Positions 35,791 through 44,664 of a DNA stretch of 64,000 bases are shown here, one piece after another. The DNA lies in the NCBI GenBank assembly GCA_021774795.1, contig JAJFIR010000051.1:62001-126000 (forward strand). Direction: 5' to 3'. Within the stretch, counting starts at the first letter, position 1, and each line of letters opens with the position of its first letter. A model generated the notes under the pieces. The model had not been told where the DNA came from. It did no database searches and saw only the letters and a list, made by a program, of their open reading frames with translations. Origin of the DNA: Emcibacteraceae bacterium (GTDB lineage Bacteria; Pseudomonadota; Alphaproteobacteria; Sphingomonadales; Emcibacteraceae). The translations under genes were made by a program, and so were the position numbers.

Positions 35791-36909
35791 ATGGATAACA
35801 ATTCCGTGATAAATCAAAAAATTATCTCTGTTGAAAGGGCCGCATCAGACATCAGGAGAGGCGGGATTGTAATCATCACCAAAGGTCATGATGCCGTACT
35901 AATTGCATCAGCCGAGCTTATCATCGATCAAACGCTTCAGACCATTTCAAAAATAACCAATGATAACACTCTTGTTGGCCTGACCTATAACCGCGCCAAC
36001 ATATTAAAAATATCCCCGCGGTCCGGTGATGTTGCCCTTGTTAAGGTTAATGACCACATGACCAGCGCAATTATTAATTCAATGGCCGACCCCGCTGACG
36101 ATTTAATGAGTGTTATGCAAGGCCCTTTTCAAGTAGCGGATGTTGCCGCTACAGAAACGCATAGAGCGGGCGTAAAGTTATGTAAAATTGCAAAACTTTT
36201 GCCTGCCGCTGTTATGTCATGTTCTATTAAAGTTGATGACAATCTGGTTCAAATGGAAAAACAACATAACTTAATTCGAATTTCAGCTGACGATATTCTG
36301 CAACACACTAATAACGAGGCACTCGCACTTAATATTGTTACATCAGCGCAAGTCCCGTTAGCCGGTGCCGAAAATACGACAATGGTTGCCTTTCGCCCCG
36401 ATGGTGGCGGTACCGAACATTTCGCTATCATTATTGGTGACCCTCCCCGGGATCAGGCGGTACTCTCCCGCATCCATTCTGAATGTTTTACCGGTGATCT
36501 TCTGGGATCTCTCAAATGCGACTGTGGTGACCAAATGCGTGGCGCAATTAAATTTATGGATGAAAAAGGCGGCGGCGTTCTTCTTTATCTTGCACAGGAA
36601 GGGCGGGGCATCGGGCTTATTAATAAACTTCGCGCTTATCACCTACAGGACCAGGGATTTGATACAATCGACGCGAATGAACGTCTGGGATTTCTAGCCG
36701 ACGAGCGAATTTTCGAGCCCGCCGCGCAGATGTTAAAAAAAATGGGCTATACACAAGTAAATTTACTCACCAACAATCCCGGCAAAGTGAGCGGACTGGA
36801 AGAGTGTGGTATCAAGGTTGTTGAACGCATTGCGCATCAATTTCCCTCTAATAATCACAATGATTTTTACTTAAAAACCAAAAAGAAACGCTCTGGTCAT
36901 CTTCTCTAA
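35791..36909 (+). CDS. ribA: GTP cyclohydrolase II with degenerate N-terminal DHBP-synthase half
   Basis: The C-terminal about 200 residues are a normal RibA. Zinc cysteines lie in HSECFTGDLLGSLKCDCGDQ, catalysis in LAQEGRGIGLINKLRAYHLQ, and the C-terminus has LLTNNPGKVSGLEECGI. It opens GTP to the first riboflavin precursor. The N-terminal about 165 residues align in layout with RibB (ERAASDIRRGGIVIITKGHD) but lack the acidic DDEDRENEGD-type motif. They therefore cannot be an active DHBP synthase as seen. A separate ribB must exist. This split is common in alphaproteobacteria. Confidence 0.9.
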   Translation: MDNNSVINQKIISVERAASDIRRGGIVIITKGHDAVLIASAELIIDQTLQTISKITNDNTLVGLTYNRANILKISPRSGDVALVKVNDHMTSAIINSMADPADDLMSVMQGPFQVADVAATETHRAGVKLCKIAKLLPAAVMSCSIKVDDNLVQMEKQHNLIRISADDILQHTNNEALALNIVTSAQVPLAGAENTTMVAFRPDGGGTEHFAIIIGDPPRDQAVLSRIHSECFTGDLLGSLKCDCGDQMRGAIKFMDEKGGGVLLYLAQEGRGIGLINKLRAYHLQDQGFDTIDANERLGFLADERIFEPAAQMLKKMGYTQVNLLTNNPGKVSGLEECGIKVVERIAHQFPSNNHNDFYLKTKKKRSGHLL

Positions 36910-37769
36910 TTAATACCAATAAGAATGAACCCTAAAGCGGATAGCAGAAATCCAACTTTCTGTTTAAAATTAAGCCGCTCTCCAAATATAAGATAAGACA
37001 TAAGCAGTAGAAAAAACATATCGAGTGAAAAAATTGTTACAACAATGCTGCCCGGCCCGCCTTTTAACGCAGCAATATAAAAATATAACCCGCCATAAGA
37101 AACTGTTCCGGTTAGTGCTCCCATCGTTACAACTTTTTGTTTTGAAACAGCACTCAGCCAGGGTTTTTGTTTCCTGGCTAGAAGAAGCCCGACAAAAAAT
37201 GCAGCACAATATAGATAAGCAAGGGCGACAACAACCGAGCTGGTTAACACCATCTCATTTACGACCTTTAGGCCACCATTTCTGAACGCTATCAATATCA
37301 TGCAGGCGAGCATAATAAAAAACCAGCTTCGGTTGGCTGGTCTTTTATTTTTACCCATATTCAAATTCACAACCAGCATTGCAGCAAGAAACGATAAAAT
37401 CCCAAGTAATTCCAAAACCCCGATTTTTTCACCATAGTAAAATGCAGAAAGGATAATAATGATAACAATATTAGCCTTGGCAAAAGCAGATGTCAGCCCG
37501 GCAGGCCCCCTTCGTAGACCATGTGAGAAGGCAAAGTTACCCCCTGCGGAACCAAGCCCCACCACTGCCGCCATAATATGATAATTAATATTTTGAATTT
37601 TTGAAAAGTCGTCAAAGCCTTCAATCAGAAAACATACAGAGCCCACAATATATAAACCGGTAAAGAAATATGTTTCCTCCCCTTTATAATGGGCATTCCA
37701 CTTAAATATCAGTCCCCCAATTCCAAACATCAGGGCACCAAGCAGAGCTTGAATTATATATAGTTCCAC
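36906..37769 (-). CDS. EamA/DMT-family permease
   Basis: This 287-residue inner-membrane protein has ten predicted hydrophobic helices in two EamA repeats: the first begins ALLGALMFGIGGLIFKW, the second after the basic KNKRPANRSW segment. The C-terminus ends in KVGFLLSALGFILIGIN. The family exports or imports small metabolites and substrate prediction is not possible. It lies 5 bases after the fdsA stop on the same strand, so it probably belongs to the formaldehyde/formate operon. Its stop overlaps the ribA stop by 4 bases. Confidence 0.85.
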   Translation of the reverse strand: MELYIIQALLGALMFGIGGLIFKWNAHYKGEETYFFTGLYIVGSVCFLIEGFDDFSKIQNINYHIMAAVVGLGSAGGNFAFSHGLRRGPAGLTSAFAKANIVIIIILSAFYYGEKIGVLELLGILSFLAAMLVVNLNMGKNKRPANRSWFFIMLACMILIAFRNGGLKVVNEMVLTSSVVVALAYLYCAAFFVGLLLARKQKPWLSAVSKQKVVTMGALTGTVSYGGLYFYIAALKGGPGSIVVTIFSLDMFFLLLMSYLIFGERLNFKQKVGFLLSALGFILIGIN

Positions 37770-37774
37770 AAATT

Positions 37775-40579
37775 TTATTCCGCTATATGTCGGGTCGAGA
37801 TTGAAAATTTTTCAAATTCTTCCTGCCATTCGGATTTGTGGTTTGTTGGCCTGACCTGTACTGCGGTGACTTTATATTCCGGGCATTCTGTTGCCCAATC
37901 GCTATTTTCGGTAGTAATAATATTCGCACCGGATTCCGGCATATGAAATGTTGTGTACACTACACCGGGCTGCATCCGCTCGGTAATTCTCGCTTCTAAT
38001 ACTGTTTCGCCCATTCGGCTTTGTATCATCACCATGTCACCGGCAACAATGCCTCTCGTCTCAGCATCGTGAGGATGAATATCCAAAACATCCTTATCAT
38101 GCCAGATATTATTCTTGGTGCGTCTTGTTTGAGCCCCCACGTTATACTGACTAAGAATACGCCCCGTCGTCAGGATTAACGGAAACTTGCGCGTGGTCCG
38201 TTCCGTTGTAGGGACGTATTCAGTGATGATAAAGTTTCCTTTACCGCGAACAAATCCGTCTATATGCATAATCGGCGTACCCTCAGGCGCTTTTTCATTA
38301 CACGGCCATTGCACCGAACCTTTTTGATCCAGTAGATCAAAGCTTACATTGGTAAAGGTAGGGGTGAGGCGCGCAATTTCGTCCATTATTTCCGAGGCAC
38401 TATTATAAGCCATGTCGTATCCCATTGCCCGACCAAGACGGCATGATATTTCCCATTCATCCATCCCAGTAACTGCATCCATCACCGGTCGGACGCGGCT
38501 AATGCGCCTTTCTGCATTGGTAAATGTTCCATCTTTTTCCAAAAATGATGTGCCGGGAAAGAATACGTGAGCAAAACGCGCTGTTTCATTTAAAAACAGA
38601 TCCTGAACAATTAAACAATCAAGGGCTCCTAAGGCCGCCTCAACATGATGCGTGTTGGGATCAGACTGTGCAACATCCTCACCCTGAATATACATCGCCT
38701 TATATTTACCTTCAACCGCGGCATCAAACATACCGGGGATACGGTAACCGGGTGTTTCATCTATACTGACACCCCACTCCCGCTCGAATGACCCACGAAC
38801 CACATCGTCGCTAACTGGCCGATATCCCGGAAGCTCATGAGGAAAAGACCCCATATCGCATGATCCCTGAACATTGTTCTGCCCCCGTAACGGATTAACA
38901 CCGGTGCCAGAAAAGCCTATATTACCGGTAGCCATCGCCAGATTGGCCATGCCAATAACCATAGTTGATCCCTGGGAATGTTCCGTAACACCAAGGCCGT
39001 AATATATAGCCGCATTACCACCAGTCGCATAAAGTCGTGCCGCAGCGCGGATGTCGTCGGCGCTAACACCGGTATATTTTTCAACGCTTTGCGGGCTATT
39101 AACAGGGTCGACAATAAAGTCGTGCCACTGCTTGAATGCCTCGGTATCACACCGTTCATCAATATATTTCTGATCCATCAATCCTTCTGTCATAACCACG
39201 TGCGCAATTGCATTTATCATTGCAACGTTTGTTCCCGGAAGAAGAGGAAGATGATAATCGGCTTGAATATGCGGCGATTTTACAAGCCCCGTTTTGCGCG
39301 GGTCTATAACGATCAGCTTAGCTCCCTCGCGAAGTCGTCTTTTCATTTGACTGGCAAAAACCGGATGCGCATCCGTAGGGTTTGCACCAATAACAACCAA
39401 AACATCAGCATCCATTACACTATCAAATGTCTGCGTGCCCGCTGATGTCCCAAGGGTTTCACGAAGGCCATATCCAGTAGGCGAATGACAAACCCGCGCG
39501 CATGTATCTACATTATTATTCTGAAAAGCCGCACGGATAAGTTTTTGAACTACGAAAACCTCTTCATTAGTGCATCTGGAAGATGTAATGCCGCCGATTG
39601 ACTTTATTCCATGTTTTCTTTGTATGTCCATCAGTCTCTGAGCGGCGACTTCGATCGCTTCATCCCAGCCAACTTTTTTCCAGGGATCCGTAATGTTGTC
39701 TCTTATCATCGGACTTAATATACGGTCCTTATGTATGGCATAATCCCAAGCAAACCGGCCTTTAACGCATGAATGGCCATGGTTGGCTTGACCATCTTTC
39801 CACGGCATCATCCGGACAACTTCTCCTTCTTTTAATTCAGCCTTGAACCCGCACCCAACCCCACAGTAAGCGCAGGTGGTTACAACACTGTGATCCGGTT
39901 TTCCAATTTCGGCAGTTCTTTTCTCAAAAAGACTGTCCGTGGGACATGCCTGAACGCAGGCCCCACATGATACGCAGTCCGATGCCAAAAAGGACTGATC
40001 AGACCCCGCCGAAATTTTGCTATCAAACCCACGTCCATCAACGGTCAGTGCAAACGTACCCTGCACTTCTTCACAGGCCCGAACACATCTTGCGCAAAGA
40101 ATACATTTTGACGCATCAAAACTAAAATATGGGTTGCTGTCATCGATTATTGTTTTTAAATGATTGTGACCCTCTTTGCCGTAACGATTTTCCTTTAAGC
40201 CCACTAACTCCGCCATATCGTGAAGCGGTCCATCTTCATCAGGATGATCGGATATGTATAACTCCATTATTCCACGGCGTATTTTAGTAAGTCGATCAGA
40301 AGTTGTCTTAACATTCATATGTTGTGCTACTGGTGTCGTACAGGACGCTGGTGTTCCACGCACGCCGTCTATTTCCACTAGACACAGTCGGCATGATCCA
40401 TATTCATTCATGCAGTCAGTGGCGCATAAACTCGGAATTTCCGCATCAATCTCACGGGCAGCACGCATAATTGATGTGCCTTCAGGGACATATGCCGTTT
40501 TACCATCAATCGTTAATTCAACAGTATTCTCTGATTTTTTTTCAGGTGTGCCGTAGTCTATTTCTTTAATCAGTGCCAT
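37775..40579 (-). CDS. fdsA: NAD-dependent formate dehydrogenase alpha subunit
   Basis: This molybdenum (bis-MGD) catalytic subunit oxidises formate to CO2. It opens with an N-terminal 2Fe-2S domain (CATDCMNEYGSCRLCLVEID). Two ferredoxin-type clusters follow (CILCARCVRACEEV, CVSCGACVQACPTDSL), then a 4Fe-4S site (CAYCGVGCGF). The molybdopterin domain contains the active-site Cys-His pair in CARVCHSPTGYG, so this is a Cys enzyme, not a selenoenzyme. ATG at 40579 is chosen, and a GTG two codons earlier is the longer option. The fdsB stop is 2 bases before it. No chaperone genes (fdhD/fdsC, fdsD) are in the operon. Confidence 0.95.
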   Translation of the reverse strand: MALIKEIDYGTPEKKSENTVELTIDGKTAYVPEGTSIMRAAREIDAEIPSLCATDCMNEYGSCRLCLVEIDGVRGTPASCTTPVAQHMNVKTTSDRLTKIRRGIMELYISDHPDEDGPLHDMAELVGLKENRYGKEGHNHLKTIIDDSNPYFSFDASKCILCARCVRACEEVQGTFALTVDGRGFDSKISAGSDQSFLASDCVSCGACVQACPTDSLFEKRTAEIGKPDHSVVTTCAYCGVGCGFKAELKEGEVVRMMPWKDGQANHGHSCVKGRFAWDYAIHKDRILSPMIRDNITDPWKKVGWDEAIEVAAQRLMDIQRKHGIKSIGGITSSRCTNEEVFVVQKLIRAAFQNNNVDTCARVCHSPTGYGLRETLGTSAGTQTFDSVMDADVLVVIGANPTDAHPVFASQMKRRLREGAKLIVIDPRKTGLVKSPHIQADYHLPLLPGTNVAMINAIAHVVMTEGLMDQKYIDERCDTEAFKQWHDFIVDPVNSPQSVEKYTGVSADDIRAAARLYATGGNAAIYYGLGVTEHSQGSTMVIGMANLAMATGNIGFSGTGVNPLRGQNNVQGSCDMGSFPHELPGYRPVSDDVVRGSFEREWGVSIDETPGYRIPGMFDAAVEGKYKAMYIQGEDVAQSDPNTHHVEAALGALDCLIVQDLFLNETARFAHVFFPGTSFLEKDGTFTNAERRISRVRPVMDAVTGMDEWEISCRLGRAMGYDMAYNSASEIMDEIARLTPTFTNVSFDLLDQKGSVQWPCNEKAPEGTPIMHIDGFVRGKGNFIITEYVPTTERTTRKFPLILTTGRILSQYNVGAQTRRTKNNIWHDKDVLDIHPHDAETRGIVAGDMVMIQSRMGETVLEARITERMQPGVVYTTFHMPESGANIITTENSDWATECPEYKVTAVQVRPTNHKSEWQEEFEKFSISTRHIAE

Positions 40580-40581
40580 TT

Positions 40582-42093
40582 TCACACATCCTTACTATCA
40601 CTTGATCTAAAATCTTCTGGCCAGTTTTTTAGTGCGCTTTTAACGGGTATTGGCGTCATGCCGCCCATCGCACACAACGACGATGTGTCCATCAAATCGC
40701 ACAATTCTTCCATCAATTCCAAATTACCGCTATCTATCAATTCCGCTCCGCGTGTAGAACCTATACGACACGGCGTACATTTACCGCACGACTCTATCGC
40801 ACAGAATTCAAAAGCGAACTTTGCCTGGGCTTTCATGTTTGCTGTCTCGTCGAAGACAACAATTCCACAATGGCCAAGGACAGCCCCAGCCTCTGAAAAT
40901 GCTTCATAGTCCAGCAACAAATCAAAGTCGTCTTTTGCAATATACGCCCCCAATGGGCCTCCTACCTGTGCCGCCTTCACGGGCTTTCCTGAATAAGTAC
41001 CGCCACCATACGTATCTATCATCTCTGCCAACGTGCCGCCAAAGGCTTTTTCAACAAGACCGCCACGTTTGATATTCCCGGTCAGCTGAAAAGCTATGGT
41101 ACCACGGGACCGGCCAATGCCAAAATTTTTGTAATAATCTCCGCCCTTTGAAAGAATGATTGGAATACTCGCAAGCGACAGAACGTTGTTTATTACTGTA
41201 GGTTTACCAAATAACCCGACATGGGCCGGGAGTGGTGGCTTGGCGCGGACCATGCCACGTTTACCTTCCAGACTATCAAGCATTGCCGTTTCTTCACCAC
41301 ATACGTAGGAACCCGCCCCAATCCGCACTTCAATATCAAATGATTTCTCACTACCGCAAACGTTTTTTCCAAGATAATTTTCGTTTCGCGCAATTTTTAG
41401 TGCCGCGTTTAATATTTCCTTACAAAGCGGATACTCGCTTCGCAGATAAATATATCCTTTTGTCGCCCCTACTGCGATACCCGCAATAGTCATGCCTTCA
41501 ACAAGACAAAATGGATCACTTTCCATCAATATACGGTCGGAGAATGTCCCGCTATCACCTTCGTCCGCATTGCAACAAATATACTTTTGATCGCCAACAG
41601 CCTCCAGAACCGTATTCCATTTAATCCCGGTTGGGAAAGCGGCACCACCGCGACCACGAAGCCCGGATGTCGTCACTTCTTCAACTATTGTTTTCTGAGA
41701 CAACTTTAAAGCATTTTCAAGACCGTGATATCCGCCATTATTGACGTAATCGACAATGGACAAAGGATCAATTAGCCCACAACGAACAAAGGTAAGCCGA
41801 TCTTGAGTTTCTAGATACTCAATTTCAGATGTAAATCCGTGGCAAAGTTCATGATCCCCGCCGTTCAAAAATCCTGCCTTATGAAGTGAAGGAATATCTT
41901 CGGATTTAACCGGGCCGTAAGCAACACGACCCTGATTTGTTTCTACTTCAACAAGAGGTTCCAAATAAGTCATGCCCCAAGTGCCGTTTCTTACGATATC
42001 AGTATCTTCTGAAAGTGCGGCTATAGCGGCGGCCACATCGTCGGCTCCCATTGAAATTGAGGATGTGTCCCTGGGAATATATACCTTTACCAT
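40582..42093 (-). CDS. fdsB: Formate dehydrogenase beta subunit (NuoF-like)
   Basis: This 503-residue flavin and iron-sulfur subunit passes electrons from FdsA to NAD+. The N-terminal about 110 residues are a thioredoxin-like extension typical of FdsB. The NuoF core shows the glycine-rich GLRGRGGAAFPTGIKW, the FMN/NAD signature GAGSYVCGEETAMLDSLEGK, and a C-terminal cluster site SCGKCTPCRIGS. It overlaps fdsG by one base (TAATG) and precedes fdsA by 2 bases. Both suggest translational coupling of the trimeric unit. Confidence 0.95.
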   Translation of the reverse strand: MVKVYIPRDTSSISMGADDVAAAIAALSEDTDIVRNGTWGMTYLEPLVEVETNQGRVAYGPVKSEDIPSLHKAGFLNGGDHELCHGFTSEIEYLETQDRLTFVRCGLIDPLSIVDYVNNGGYHGLENALKLSQKTIVEEVTTSGLRGRGGAAFPTGIKWNTVLEAVGDQKYICCNADEGDSGTFSDRILMESDPFCLVEGMTIAGIAVGATKGYIYLRSEYPLCKEILNAALKIARNENYLGKNVCGSEKSFDIEVRIGAGSYVCGEETAMLDSLEGKRGMVRAKPPLPAHVGLFGKPTVINNVLSLASIPIILSKGGDYYKNFGIGRSRGTIAFQLTGNIKRGGLVEKAFGGTLAEMIDTYGGGTYSGKPVKAAQVGGPLGAYIAKDDFDLLLDYEAFSEAGAVLGHCGIVVFDETANMKAQAKFAFEFCAIESCGKCTPCRIGSTRGAELIDSGNLELMEELCDLMDTSSLCAMGGMTPIPVKSALKNWPEDFRSSDSKDV

Positions 42094-42551
42094 TATTCGG
42101 CCCCCGTAGATATTAACGTATCAAAGTCGTCTGAGCTAACCCTGGCATGGAGCTTGCCATCAACCTCAACGTTCGGTGATAAAGAACAATTACCAAAACA
42201 ATACACTGCTTCAAGGCTATAATCACCTTTTTCATCAGTTTCCCCGAGATCCAGTTTCAGTTTTTTCTTAATATGGTCAGTGAGCGTCCTGCTCCCCATC
42301 GCCTGGCATGCCTCAGCCTGGCACACACGAACAGTTTTACGGCCGGATTGTTTGGTTTTAAAATCATGATAATAACTGACGACCCCATGAACTTCAGCAC
42401 GGGAAATATTGAAGCCATCCGCCATAATATCTAAAGTTTCTTTCGGAATATATCCGAAAGAATGCTGAATAGCGTGAAGACATTCAAGCAATCCCCCTTC
42501 AATATCTTTGAAACGGCTAACAACTATTTTTGCTTTTTCCAAATCAACCAT
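42093..42551 (-). CDS. fdsG: Formate dehydrogenase gamma subunit (NuoE-like)
   Basis: This 152-residue NuoE-type 2Fe-2S subunit completes the FdsABG enzyme. The thioredoxin-like fold has the four cluster cysteines in VRVCQAEACQAMGS and VYCFGNCSLSPNV. The helical N-terminus carries LLECLHAIQHSFGYIPKETL and the HGVVSYYHDF motif. It follows fghA by 9 bases and overlaps fdsB. Its role is electron transfer between FdsA and the FMN in FdsB. Confidence 0.95.
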   Translation of the reverse strand: MVDLEKAKIVVSRFKDIEGGLLECLHAIQHSFGYIPKETLDIMADGFNISRAEVHGVVSYYHDFKTKQSGRKTVRVCQAEACQAMGSRTLTDHIKKKLKLDLGETDEKGDYSLEAVYCFGNCSLSPNVEVDGKLHARVSSDDFDTLISTGAE

Positions 42552-42560
42552 TGAAATATC

Positions 42561-43400
42561 CTATTTTAAAATGTCGGCATGGTGCTGAATATGGTCTTCC
42601 ATAAAAGTGGATATGAAAAAATATCCGTGATCATAGCCTTCATGACGTCGTAATTTGAGTTTCTGACCTACAGTAGAACACGCTTCCTCAAACAATTCCG
42701 GCATAAGTTGGCTTTCTAAAAATGGATCGCTTAGCCCTTGATCTACAAGAATTTCTGGCTCGTTCTTAGCATCCCCACCACCGTTAATCAACAAACATGC
42801 GTCAAAGTTGGCCCAAACATCGCGGCTTTGTCCCAAATAGTTGCCAAGAGCTTTATGACCCCACGGACAATTGCTTGGACTAACTATTGGTGCGAAGGCC
42901 GAAACCGATTTATATTTATCCTTATTTTTAAGAAATATTGTCAAGGCACCATGACCACCCATTGAGTGACCGAAAATTCCTTGAAAGTTTCTGTTTACGG
43001 GAAAGTTATCCGTTACCAATTTGTATAATTCTTCTGTAATATAACTATACATATTGTAATTTTTATCCCATGGCTCTTCAGTTGCGTCTACGTAAAACCC
43101 GGCACCTTTGGCAAAATCCCATCCATCTTCGTCTGGAACATGATCCCCACGCGGCGACGTATCGGGTGCCACTAATATTATTCCGAGTTCAGCAGCCTTT
43201 TTATAAGCACCCCCTTTGGTTGTAAAGTTGTCTTCTGTACAAGTAAGTCCTGCCAGGTAATAGAGAGCCGGGCAATCTTGTTGCTCCGTCTGGGGCGGCA
43301 AGAACACCGTGAAGTTCATATCACACCTGACGGTTTCTGACTGATGAGTATAATAAGAGACAACGCCACCATGGCATTTATGTTGTGATTTTAACTCCAT
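42561..43400 (-). CDS. fghA: S-formylglutathione hydrolase
   Basis: This 279-residue alpha/beta hydrolase of the esterase D type cleaves S-formylglutathione to formate and glutathione. The signature GIFGHSMGGHGALTIFLKN carries the nucleophile Ser. The catalytic His is in RHEGYDHGYFFI, and ALYYLAGLTCTEDNFTTKGG and APDTSPRGDHVPDEDGWDFA are family signatures. Length matches the family (about 278). It lies 2 bases after frmA and 9 before fdsG, in pathway order. Confidence 0.96.
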   Translation of the reverse strand: MELKSQHKCHGGVVSYYTHQSETVRCDMNFTVFLPPQTEQQDCPALYYLAGLTCTEDNFTTKGGAYKKAAELGIILVAPDTSPRGDHVPDEDGWDFAKGAGFYVDATEEPWDKNYNMYSYITEELYKLVTDNFPVNRNFQGIFGHSMGGHGALTIFLKNKDKYKSVSAFAPIVSPSNCPWGHKALGNYLGQSRDVWANFDACLLINGGGDAKNEPEILVDQGLSDPFLESQLMPELFEEACSTVGQKLKLRRHEGYDHGYFFISTFMEDHIQHHADILK

Positions 43401-43402
43401 AA

Positions 43403-44536
<1,134 letters not shown>

Positions 44537-44631
44537 TCAAATTATACCCATTTAGGAAAAAAATATACTACCATTCTTGTGATAAGTGCGTTTGATGCCA
44601 GATATAATAATACTTTATAATATGCTCCCTT

Positions 44632-44657
44632 ATATATTGTACATACGTACAATATAT
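44632..44657. promoter_or_regulatory. Inverted repeat upstream of frmA, possible operator
   Basis: ATATATTGTAC (44632-44642) and GTACAATATAT (44647-44657) are perfect 11-bp arms around ATAC. The site ends 8 bases before the helicase stop and lies about 125 bases upstream of the frmA ATG. It lacks a GC-rich stem and T-run on either strand, so it is more like a protein-binding site than a terminator. Confidence 0.5.
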
Positions 44658-44664
44658 TTCAAGA

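Noticed and set aside
36358-36642. Minus-strand ORF inside ribA
   Set aside because: It is a shadow of the zinc and catalytic region of ribA.
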